64,000 nucleotides of DNA from Plutella xylostella (taxonomy: Eukaryota; Arthropoda; Insecta; Lepidoptera; Plutellidae), in assembly GCF_932276165.1 (NCBI RefSeq), contig NC_063999.1, positions 4,900,501 to 4,964,500 of the forward strand. Reading direction: 5' to 3'. Positions 54,627 through 64,000 of this stretch are shown piece by piece. Made by a program: the position numbers and the translations under genes. Numbering within the stretch: the first letter of the stretch is position 1; every line of letters begins with the position of its first letter. Under the pieces are notes generated by a model. That model did not search any database and was not told the origin of the DNA. It saw nothing but the letters and a program-made list of their open reading frames with translations.

Positions 54627-54957
54627 CGTATGTATACCAAATTTCATTCAAATCCGTTCAGTAGTTTTGGCGTGAAAGAGTAACAGACAGACAGACAGAC
54701 ACAGTTACTTTCGCATTTATAATATAGCTGTTCCCGCGCGCTTCGCTTCGCCTTTAAAAGTTTTCCCGTGGGAATTCCTGGATAAAAAGTAGCCTATGTT
54801 CTTTCCCGGGGTCTAGACCGTATGTATACCAAATTTCATTCAAATCCGTTCAGTAGTTTTGGCGTGAAAGAGTAACAGACAGACAGACAGAAAGACACAG
54901 TTACTTTCGCATTTATAATATTAGTTAGGATTAGGATTAGTTAGGATTAGTAAGGAT
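54627..54957 (+). repeat. CGCGCTTCGCCTTAAAAAG-family repeats, one split and one full copy
   Basis: 54627-54726 is the right part of the copy interrupted by the hAT element (left part 46022-46113). 54727-54957 is a complete second copy in tandem, ending in GTTAGGATTAGGATTAG. Both contain CAGACAGACAGACA microsatellites. No coding. Confidence 0.65.
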
Positions 54958-55567
54958 TGTATCAATCAGAATATATTTATGATTGTATTGAAACGAAATT
55001 CACCTAGTAGGACTTATCGAACAAAAAACGTGATTGAACTTACAAATAGCAATCTATGCAAATTGCCAATATTAGGGAACACTAGTACAATACAATTTCC
55101 GATAGAATCGCAACGATTGTAGCATTTGTAGCGGTAGTAAACATAACACAACGCGGCCCGTTACGACGAAAGTGAAAACTGCATTCACTAGAACACCCGT
55201 ACGGCACAGAACTCTGTTATTCCATTCCCATTGCTTCCTTGTCGTCTATCCCCATTCATCTGTCGTGAGACTCGTGGGAGAGGAAGATCGTACCTTTTAC
55301 GATCACATACAATGTAGGTGTGATAACTGATACAACTCACAAATGTGAAGATGGTGCCATAGCATGCCTACGCCACAGTTGGAATTATTTGCTCGATAAG
55401 ATTTAAGAGATACCTACTAGTTTATCGTTTAAATTTTATCTGCATGTTTTGTTTTACCGAAACACTATACAGGTGTCCTAAAAGACAGGAATCAAATACA
55501 ACTGGGTGTTCGGCTTGCTCAAGACTTGCTCTTAGCAAAACTTTTTTCGCTGAGAATATACCTAGTA
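54958..55567. other. Spacer, nothing recognised
   Basis: No supported gene or repeat boundary. The tract at about 55140-55300 has somewhat higher GC than its surroundings. Confidence 0.35.
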
Positions 55568-55571
55568 TACA

Positions 55572-56212
55572 TGTCGCAGGCAACTGGTTTAATCTCCTGT
55601 TTGATTGAACCACTAGCCCGTTCATTGGATGGCGCTATTCAGTTGTATGACTAAAGGACAACTCGTCAAGTCGTTGATTGTAACGTTCGACGTCTTGACT
55701 GAACGTCATTCAGCGAAGTCGTTGAATGGGATATAGTATAGCAACTTTGTAATGTCTGGTTAGGGTGAACATCACCAGACAAGAGTCAACAAAAAGACTT
55801 TGTTACAAAGCTCTTATCTCACAAATTAACTAAAAAATAACAATAAACGTACCTTCATATTGTTGTTCATAATTATCCAGTTTCGCCACTTTTTTTCTTT
55901 GAAACTATCCGCCCGCGGCGTAATAATAGGTAAATCCATGTTGTCACACTATTTTAACACAAATAACGCACTTTAAAGCTAATTTATTTGCAAAAAACTA
56001 ACAATATAGGTGCTTTTAGAGTCAGCTGTTAGCTGTTAGACGCCATATTTGTTTTATTCACCACCTGACTGATTTTAAGTCAGCTAACTAGTTGGACGTT
56101 TTGTGACGCTTGTACAATCAACGTTCGGCCTAGTCATACAACTGAACAGCGCCATCCAATGAACGGGCTAGTGGTTCAATCAAACAGGAGATTAAACCAG
56201 TTGCCTGCGACA
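55572..56212. mobile_element. TIR element with TGTCGCAGG ends and TACA duplication
   Basis: Left arm TGTCGCAGGCAACTGGTTTA and onward (55572-55650) is the inverted complement, with few differences, of 56126-56212, an arm of about 80 bp. TACA flanks both ends (55568-55571 and 56213-56216). TG...CA ends with a 4-bp duplication would fit Ginger-like or other integrase-type DNA transposons, but no transposase is present to confirm. It contains an exon-like frame on the minus strand. Confidence 0.65.
55853..55939 (-). CDS. Exon-like 29-codon start inside the TIR element
   Basis: Minus-strand ATG at 55939 opens 29 codons (MDLPIITPRADSFKEKKWRN and nine more) ending precisely at ATGAAG|GTACGT, a good donor in phase 0. 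The upstream sequence (GTTAAAATAGTGTGACAAC) looks like a 5' leader. No matching downstream exon is visible within the short element, so it may be the surviving first exon of a spliced transposase or a captured host exon. Speculative. Confidence 0.3.
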
Positions 56213-56216
56213 TACA

Positions 56217-58252
56217 TAATAGCTTACCTACTTGTAAAGAGCTTGTATAGAGCAAATCTGGCTTCGAAATGGGGCTATGGGGATTCAGCACAGACTGTAT
56301 GTCTGGGATTCAGCTATCTACTATGTGGAAATTCAATGTACGGACATTTTTTTTCTCACTGACTCACAAGCTAATATTTTTCTAGCCGTTTTTTTATAAA
56401 GTATACAAATGGTAAATTACACAGGTAACAACAGAGATAATAGACTAATAAGCGTATCATTGTGGGGGTCATTTCCATAAATTATGACTGGAACGTGCAG
56501 GTAATTGAATGTTTCCAACTAAGTACACACTGCGCCCATGCAAGTTGAAAGGGAAAAATATGTTGAAAAGCGAATACTTAACTACTTCTATAGTCCTGAA
56601 AGAAATTTATAAAATTGCGAGTCGGCGCTTATAAAGCTGATAAAGGGATCTAACTATCTTCCATTCATCCTGTCGATTCGAAATAATTTTTTAAATCCGT
56701 GACATAAAAAAAACGTTTTAAAAACTAAAAATCATACCAACGATAGTGTAGTAGAATCTCAACTAAGATAAATGAATGATTTGCTCCCTTCTGACGTCAC
56801 ATCATTCCACACCATAGACAATTTTAAAACAAATATAGCTGAGAGCGTTTTCGCGTGTTTACGAAAACTAAAACTTTAAAATTAAGTTTTGGGATTTTCT
56901 AGATCCCAAAAAATACGAGAGTACTTATTATTTTTTTATCTAATAGACAAATTATCAATAATATGAGACCTTCTTTAAAAAATTGTCAAGTAGCCTATTA
57001 AGTGCCTCTACATCATAGAATAACAAGTAAGTACGTTATTCTATGCTATACGCATAATATTATATTATTTGTCTAAACACCGCTTTACGAGCGCCTATAT
57101 GTATAGTATCGACCGAACAGTTTGCCTACTGGGCATGCACCTAATAAAACGTGCAGTGTCAAATAGCATCCAATCAGCAATAGTTAGTCATGAAATGAAA
57201 AGGGGTTCTAGTTTCGACACCGAAATCGGACTCACCGGGCGGAGGCGGTGTAATTCAAATCGCACCGTTCGCGAATTTCTATGGCGCAAAGGATACTATC
57301 TGTACTAAGTACCACAAAAAACTTTTAACACTGTTTAAGAAGTGTTTAAAACGAAAATTGACAGATTTTGTAGGCGTTTGACAGCGCTAAACGTCTTTTC
57401 AATACTGTCTAAGTTTTTGTGGTAAGGCCCAAGTCTAGATAGCGATTCTCTATAAATAAACATTTCGAACTTCAGTATAATAATTACTGTGGCCGTATCA
57501 CGAAAAATGTTGACACGGGTCACTTATGTACAAGTTGACAAATTATTCGTGATACAGCTACGGAACCTGCAGATAGTAGTGTTGATGTCGGTCAGATGCA
57601 CTTCAAGTTGTAAGTAGTGATGAACTAAGTTAATCATAGTTTCCTAACACTTGACCAACGGTTTTTCGTTTTCAGAACAGAACCCCGAAAACATTCATCT
57701 TCGTTCTGAGACAGTCTTTTCATCCATAAAGGCTGTATCTTGGCAAAACTGCAACGCTCTAAAGAGTCTAAAGGCTTTCATTTTCCTTTGAACCACTCCC
57801 TGTTTATGCGAGCTTCTGAGATTCAGACCCCATTCTTTGTCTAAAAACGCGCTCTTGGGACGAAAATACTGTGTGGTATATCGGTCTCAAGGCATATGCT
57901 TGATTGGGGTTTAAATGAGAGGTTTTCATCATAGACAAAAGGTACAAAAGGTACAAAAAGTTACTTTCAGTAGATGTCGCGAAAAATCCCTTGGGGCAAA
58001 AAGAAAAAGAAGTAAATGTTAATGCATTATAGATTGTTGTAACTTCGTATAGCGTATATTTGTTGGGAGATACTAGGGCTACATTAGGGCATAGACTAAA
58101 ATGATTAGGGTTTGTCACCATGGTGAAAGGATTGGCCAGTTAGATTAGCGACCACCGGTAATTACTTACTATTTATATATTTCACTTATTCATTTATTAT
58201 GTAAGATTGTACTGTGATTGTGCACAAACAAATCATTCGAGAAGGCATGTAC
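56217..58252. other. Spacer, nothing firm
   Basis: AT-rich. Frames of 79 codons at 57069-57308 and 105 codons at 57804-58121 show no motif or splice support. An ATTCTATG/CATAGAAT inverted pair lies at about 57015-57045. Confidence 0.35.
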
Positions 58253-58400
58253 AGGGGGGGTCACTGTAGGTAAGAAGAAAAACCAAGGTTCGGAGCGCTG
58301 GCTGCTGCCACGACTCTATTTTCATCTCGTTGTATTAAACGTGCCGATTGCACGGCAGCTCTGGTTCGCTCGTTTTTCGTCAGTGTAGAGTGACCCTCCT
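58253..58400. mobile_element. MITE with AGGGGGGT(T/C)AC ends, copy 2
   Basis: Starts AGGGGGGGTCACTGTAGGTA and ends GTGTAGAGTGACCCTCCT (imperfect TIRs). It shares CGACTCTATTTTCATCTCGT and ATTAAACGTGCCGATTGCAC in inverse orientation with 31261-31407. Non-coding. Confidence 0.6.
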
Positions 58401-60723
58401 GATTCTTACACCCACAGAGAGAATATAATAGAGCAATACCTCATGCATAGGTAGTATACTGTAAGAGTTACAGTACAAACGTAGCACTATACTGCAGGTC
58501 AGGAACTAACAAACAAATGTTAATTGCTGGCTGGCGTCATTCTACTGCTATGCGAAACTCACTAACAACTATACTGTGATAAAATGTTCCACTTTGTCGG
58601 TGTCCTCGACTTTAAAAAGAATGTGTATCTTTATAGTTGAAAAGACAACATAATAATCATTAAATAATAAATAAACCTAACTACCTATGATTAACTACGA
58701 AGTCCGAAACTGACTACTGTAGAATGAAGTAAAATCACTAGTTGCAGAAACTGCTGACTGGTATACCTACAAATAGGTGCTTACATACATGATACTTATA
58801 GTACCTACTCATTCAAGAACATTCCTACAATTTGATGCGGCTTGAATAATGTAACGTAGAAAGCTTGAGTCATTTATTTTGTGAGGCGGTTTAGTTTCAA
58901 TTAGTGCTCAGAATGTCAGGAATCGAATTATTTAGAGTTGGGGTCTGCATTGTAGATTAGGTATTATGTTTAGGAATTAGGAAAAATGTTAATGTAACCT
59001 ATACTGTTATACATCTATTTTTAAGGTCATAAATCAAAAAATTACCGCGATTATTAACAATTATTATAACCACAATATACTTAGTAATTAACTACTGTTG
59101 TCCAAAAAGTAGGTCTAGTACAGGTTTGATAGTTTGTCGAAAACTAGAAAAGTTTCCGTTTTTTCGCATATAAAGTGGCGCCTTTAGCGGAAACTACCAT
59201 GAAACTTTTGACAGATAATGTATGCAGGTGACAGAAGAATACCAAAACTTTTTTCGTTTACATAAATTGCAATACCTGTACTAGGGTACCAGTATCAATG
59301 TGGTTTGCGTATCCGTCCGTACGTCTTCCATTAATCATTATAAATTTATCACATTGGTAACAGTTTGTCGTAAGTAATATGTCGCCGCTAAGTTGGTAGC
59401 ACTGTCTACATCTGCATAGAATCTGCAGCTCACTTTCACAAGTTTCACATCGTCGGGTCTCTCTCAAGACTTTCCTCACACTCTTCATTGTACCCTAGAA
59501 TTAGACTTGCCCTGTTTGCTAAACTTTTACTTAAGTACCTACCTATGTAGAGTCTTTAACTAATTTAAATAACGCTAAAATGGCCGTCTCTAGCGGAGAC
59601 AGAAACCTTTAGATTTTACATAGATACAAGCTATTACAAGGTACCTACTTTCATAGGTTTTAAAAATTAGAATTAGCATGACAAACATATTTACCTAGCA
59701 CTTATAGAAAAAAATAGTTAGTTAGGTCTAGTAACACCCTTATTACTTTATTCTTTATTTATTTTTCTTAAAAAATCTACAAATATTATATTTAAATCAA
59801 TAATAAAGTCCGACTAGAGCAGATGAAAGAAGAAAATATTCTTGTGATTATTGTGTTCAGAGGAAAGCCGTGGTTATAAATACTAATCTTTCCTCTTTAT
59901 GATTATATTGATTATGCATTAAGTATAAAGTATTAGTAAATATGATATACTTTTATTAGGTAGCATGCTTGATGCCTGTGTTGTATGTACCTTGCTTGCA
60001 CCAGAGTTAGTAATTAGATTAAATGAGAAGATGTAAACTATTCAGTGTCCTTTAGTTATTTTTTTTTTTATTAAAACGTAGAAAATCTTAAATTACTTAA
60101 TTCAATATCTCAACTTATTCTTGTGAATGGTTCAATATGGGTCAATAACGGTAATTTGTAATTAAAAGTTGATGAAAGCGAAAGCGTTTAAATTAGTTAT
60201 ATGTGTGTTTTTGTTTGGTGGTAGAAAAAAAAATCGGCGAATACCTATCAGGTGGAACTTTTTCATTGCTCGTGAATGTAAAATCGGAACGTTGATAGTG
60301 ATGTCCCTTTCTGCCGCATTACTGCTGTAACTACACTTCTCTGACCACTTCGACGTTCTTAGTAAGTACGTCGAAATGTAAGACTACTTACATACTAGGT
60401 CTTAAAATGTTTCTATTACTAAGCCTATTATTTCTAGTCCATAAGTACTCCCATAGCCTTGAGGCTTGAAGAATCAACATAATTCCGAAGACCTATTTCA
60501 ATTGACCTAGTTAAGGAATATTTCGTAATTGATTCAGATATAGGTCGAGCCATTGATTACAATGGCTTACATAATCGACGGTAGTTGATGACTACACTAT
60601 AGGTCTACCAACCCATCAAGATGTGCAAATAGGAAAACGAAGGTACAAGAAATTTTGTTTGATATTAGAATATCTTCCACCACCATAACTTAAGTATTTT
60701 AAATGAGTCCCATCCGGGATATG
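58401..60723. other. Spacer with one weak Cys-rich ORF and a solo MITE end
   Basis: No strong gene. A solo CATTGCTCGTGAATGTA end of the 7951-type MITE lies at about 60263. The remainder is AT-rich. Confidence 0.35.
59258..59488 (-). CDS. Possible Cys-rich exon, 76 codons, unknown
   Basis: Minus-strand frame with three CxxC-type pairs (CETC, CRQC, CYQC) plus an extra CRC, spaced like a small zinc-binding fold. Near its end TACAG|GTATTG could be a splice donor, making it an exon rather than a complete gene. No upstream promoter or partner exon was recognised. It could equally be chance or a decayed gene. Confidence 0.2.
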   Translation of the reverse strand: MKSVRKVLRETRRCETCESELQILCRCRQCYQLSGDILLTTNCYQCDKFIMINGRRTDGYANHIDTGTLVQVLQFM

Positions 60724-61772
60724 TAGTCCAGTCAAGGAATGAGGTGTAGAGTGCGTGAGCAGGTAACTAAGCGATTCCTTCAAAAACTTATTCAGGGGGC
60801 TTAGATCGTTAACATACCAAAAGTCCTGACTCCTAGGTGATGAGCGGGGGGGAGGAGAGGGGGGTAAAGGTACGAATTTTTGGTTTTTCGCTTATATCTC
60901 GAAAATGGTGCAACGCAGAGAAATATTTTCAAAGCATAAAATGGAGTTCTTTAAATTATCTAAATCTTTTATATCATATGTATTTTTCTAATTCCTAACC
61001 GTTTTCGAGTTATTTCCCTCGGAAAAAGTTAAAATTTACAAGAAAAATCTATTCAAGTCAAAACATTCATAAACATTGCATCATATTTTCTAAACCAATT
61101 CATAAATAAAAAAAATGAATAGGAAAGAAGTTGTAGATTTTTAAATTTCCTTTTAGAATATATATAGATATGCTGGTTAATGTCCAACCCGCCTAAAGTT
61201 ACAGCTATTTTAAACTTGCATTTTGCTAAAGTTACTGACATAACTCACCGAGTTAGTGAGCTTAAGTGTAAGTAAAATAGCTGTAACTTTAGACGGGTTG
61301 GACATTAACTAGCATATCTATATATATTCTAAAAGGGAATTTAAAAATCTACAACTTCTTTCCTATTCATTTTTTTCGTTTATGAATCGGTTTAGAAAAT
61401 ATGATGCAATGTTTATGAATGTTTTGACTTGAATAGATTTTTCTTGTAAATTTTAACTTTTTCCGAGGGTAATAACTCGAGAACGGTTAGGAATTAGAAA
61501 AATACATATGATATAAAAGATTTAGATAATTTAAAGAACTCCATTTTATGCTTTGAAAATATTTCTCTGCGTTGCACCATTTTCGAGATATAAGCGAAAA
61601 ACCAAAAATTCGTACCTTTACCCCCCTCTCCTCCCCCCCGCTCATCACCTAGGAGTCAGGACTTTTGGTATGTTAACAACCTAAGCCCCCTGAATTAGTT
61701 TTTGAAGGAATCGCTTAGTTACCTGCTCACGCACTCTACACCTCATTTTTCGTCATTTATTGACTGTACTAT
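60724..61772. mobile_element. Large palindromic fold-back element, about 1.05 kb
   Basis: The two halves are inverted complements for about 470-500 bases (from GAGGTGTAGAGTGCGTGAGC at 60741 to GCTCACGCACTCTACACCTC ending near 61744) around a 60-base centre near ACTCACCGAGTTAGTGAG. The outer ends share TAGT(C/A)CAGTCAA; the right arm has a short extra insertion near its tip. A run of G/C (GGGGGGGAGGAGAGGGGGG) lies in each arm. No coding. The exact TSD is unresolved. Confidence 0.7.
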
Positions 61773-62919
61773 ATGGTATATAGGTACTTAGTAGAATAAA
61801 AAGAGCAACATAATAATCTACTTTCAATTTGTCCGTCTGCCTCTACGCACATTAATTGAATAATTCGCAGCGACTACCTACTGATTGATCTTGGAGATAC
61901 AATAGGCTTGGTGTCGAAATCAAACGACAGGAAGAAGTTAGGTTAGTAAAAAAACTTAAGATCAAGGCAATGCAAAACGCACCGACGCCAACGGGGCGAC
62001 AGCTAGTTAAAAAAATAACCCAATCAATGGCTAGGAAGATAGGAAATAGTTATCTACTACAACATAATAATGTGTATATTGATCAAAAAGTGGCTACTAC
62101 TATGGTGGTGTGGTCAGTGACCACATCCACCTGGATCCGGCTCGAAGGACCATGAAAAGGCTTGGTAGCCATATGTTCGGATCGCTGGTAGTAGAAGCAA
62201 TGTTTATTTGTATATTTCGTAGGGTCATTAAAATGTAAGAAATCCTAATACCGCGATGTAGTTTGCGGGATAGTGACATCTATGTAAATACATAAAAACT
62301 ACTTGATAACTGAACATCTTATGTATATTTACATACTAACAAATTCAGTATCACATGCATTATGCGGAACAGCATCATTTAAGCCAGAATTTCGAGTAAA
62401 AAGTTAGTGCTTTGCAAAACAAGATGTAAAGGTAAAAGTGGCTCTATTTTAAAGTGGGTAGAGTCGGATTTTATAAAGTGCAGCCCTTACAATGCAGTTT
62501 AGATTTCCTCTCGTGCCAAGCTCTAGTTAAAAACGGTGCGGTGTCCGAAGCCAAAACCGACGATACTATTAGCTGCTAAGCTTAGTTGCCACAGTGCAGT
62601 CGTTTGGCTCGCTGCCATGAAATAAGTAATTGTATTGGAATACGAACTTGCTGCCTTTTTCTACGTTGCCATGTAAGATAGATTGCCATTAGCTACAAAA
62701 AAAACTTAAAGGTTTAAAAAAATACGAAACTATATATAGCTACATACTTAGGTTAGGTACTTATATCCAGATCTAGATCTAGTAATATTAACAAATCCTT
62801 AGTATAAAAAACAGGTAGGTAATAATTTATAAGTTTCGTGTAACTCGCTCACACGCAAAATATTTAATTTTAAAAGCACTGTCAATTGCATTTATTTCAT
62901 ACACTATTATTTAAATTTT
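61773..62919. other. Spacer, nothing recognised
   Basis: AT-rich sequence without supported gene or bounded repeat, lying 3' of the LINE fragment. Confidence 0.35.
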
Positions 62920-63998
62920 CAATTTCAATTTCAATCCTTTATTGATAAATTTTACAATTTACACGTCATATTTTAAAGTAATAAAAAGAGGATACAGTAT
63001 AAAAGTAAAGACTTACAAGTATACAGACGTCACACATTATAATTACAAATCATAGTTACAAAAACAGTTCTTAACTATACAGTAGCTACCTCATTGGCAA
63101 ATGATACATTAGTGAAAAATTCACTAGTGGAGTAACAGGCCATACCAACCAACAACTTTTTGAGCTTGGCAATGAATACAGCGTCACTCGGGGCAGACTT
63201 AATGTCACTAGGCAGAGCGTTGTACACCTTGGGGGCCAGCACGCCCAGCGTCTTGTCGGACTTGGCGAGTCTCCTCGCGGGCGTGCACAGGCGGTGGCGC
63301 TGCCTAGTGTTTATGTTGTGAGTGTCACCGATTGTTTGTAAGCTATTAAGATTCCGTCTCGCATACTTCGCTACCTCTAATATATAGAGACATGGCGCAG
63401 TTAGTATTTTGTACTTTATAAACAAATCTCTTGCGTGATGGTCCCAGGGAGTCCCAGCAATAATACGAACAGCTCTTTTTTGTTTCTTGAAAATTTTATA
63501 GGCATCAGCTGCATCACCCCACACGTCTATTCCATATGTTAGGATGGAGTGGAAGTAGCCGTAGTACGCTTTTTTTAAGTTTTCAAGTGATAAGCTAGGC
63601 GTTAGACGTGATAGGGCGAAGCAAGCCGATGCTAGCCGTCCACAGGCGAGGTCAATGTGTGCCGACCAAGTGAGCGCGCTGTCCACCGTGAAGCCCAAGT
63701 ATTTCACTTGGTCAACTTGTGGGACAGGTTGTCCATTACACATGACATCCAGATCGTGACCTCTCACTCTTCTTAGTTGGAAGTGCATAATGTTAGTTTT
63801 CTCCACATTGAGAAGCATCCCATTCGCACCAAACCAATTAGCGAGTGACGCCATTACCTTGGTAATTTTGTCTTTTAGTTCGTGGAATTTGTCTGCCGCA
63901 ACAATGACACAGCCGTCATCAGCGAATAGGACATATTCGGCTTCGTCCGATGCCGTCGTCAGGTCGTTGACGAGTAGGAGGAACAGATTGTTGCCCAT
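62920..63998 (-). mobile_element. 3' part of a second non-LTR retrotransposon
   Basis: Minus strand: coding end, a 3' UTR of about 150 bases, and a tail of ATTGAA repeats (plus-strand TTTCAATTTCAATTTCAATC at about 62919-62937). The element runs off the right edge. It differs from the LINE at 49-53 kb in both sequence and tail. Confidence 0.75.
63075..63998 (-). CDS. LINE reverse transcriptase, C-terminal part, open at window edge
   Basis: The visible 307 residues begin within the RT palm (GNNLFLLLVND, just after the usual PQGS motif), so the Met at 63998 is internal and the gene continues beyond the window. The catalytic box is FADDG (F in place of the common Y), then LNVEKTNIMHF, VKYLGFTVDSALTWSAHI and a C-terminal region with YGIDVWGDAADAYKIFKKQKRAVR. 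The stop is at 63075. No frame break in the visible part. Confidence 0.8.
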   Translation of the reverse strand: MGNNLFLLLVNDLTTASDEAEYVLFADDGCVIVAADKFHELKDKITKVMASLANWFGANGMLLNVEKTNIMHFQLRRVRGHDLDVMCNGQPVPQVDQVKYLGFTVDSALTWSAHIDLACGRLASACFALSRLTPSLSLENLKKAYYGYFHSILTYGIDVWGDAADAYKIFKKQKRAVRIIAGTPWDHHARDLFIKYKILTAPCLYILEVAKYARRNLNSLQTIGDTHNINTRQRHRLCTPARRLAKSDKTLGVLAPKVYNALPSDIKSAPSDAVFIAKLKKLLVGMACYSTSEFFTNVSFANEVATV

Positions 63999-64000
63999 TA

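Overview
This window is eukaryotic nuclear DNA, most likely from a lepidopteran (moth or butterfly). Four things point there: an AT-rich background full of TAGGTA/TACCTA motifs, GT-AG introns, insect-type TATA/initiator promoters, and repeats I associate with Lepidoptera (a 5S-rRNA-derived SINE, a tRNA-headed SINE, mariner of the D,D37D type, lepidopteran non-LTR tails). The species cannot be named from the sequence. Host coding sequence is sparse. There is a two-exon piece of an unidentified minus-strand gene (661-1607) and a two-exon piece of a plus-strand gene for a type II membrane protein (37880-39154). GC-rich or TATA/Inr-bearing exon-like stretches at 84-380, 9809-10177 and 34620-34721 could be upstream first exons. 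Almost everything else is transposable elements, many nested and still bounded by exact target-site duplications (TSDs).

Layout. 1-1800: GC-rich island and the minus-strand gene. 1869-6608: Tc1-like elements, and a three-level nest in which a hAT-type element (3902-6608, TSD TGCTGAAC) holds a Tc1-like element (4284-5958, TA), which holds an intact-looking mariner (4311-5610, TA) with a 353-residue transposase. 7-17 kb: intergenic DNA with small TIR elements, a TATCGATAC-rich hAT-type element (9348-9800), a 1.1-kb fold-back element (13591-14666), and a palindromic element (15954-17043) split by a 5S-derived SINE.

17862-30831 is the centrepiece. A non-autonomous Mutator-like element (9-bp TSD AGTGGAACC) was entered by an 11.8-kb Polinton/Maverick (18788-30579; 6-bp TSD ACTAAT; ends AGTAGTAGGG). 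The Polinton's terminal inverted repeats are arrays of a 225-bp unit. An uninterrupted second copy of the Mutator-like element lies at 44779-45892 and preserves the pre-insertion site. The Polinton carries a tightly packed minus-strand block: truncated protein-primed DNA polymerase B, packaging ATPase, two small conserved proteins, retroviral-type integrase with chromodomain, penton-like minor capsid protein, a pX/VI-like small basic protein, double-jelly-roll major capsid protein, and adenain-type protease. On the opposite strand are a spliced early-type gene and a 73-residue ORF. The protease gene is split by another hAT-type element (21912-23050, TSD CTAAAAAT). With polymerase and protease both broken, this copy should be non-autonomous.

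31-46 kb: the host exons at 38-39 kb and many short TIR elements and SINEs. 46114-54618: a decayed hAT element (TSD GTCTAGAC) that later accumulated other repeats and an intact-looking two-ORF non-LTR retrotransposon (ORF1 288 aa, ORF2 987 aa). 55-64 kb: a TGTCGCAGG-ended TIR element with an exon-like ORF, another large palindrome (60724-61772), and the 3' part of a second non-LTR retrotransposon running off the window end. No rRNA gene, functional tRNA gene or CRISPR array was seen.
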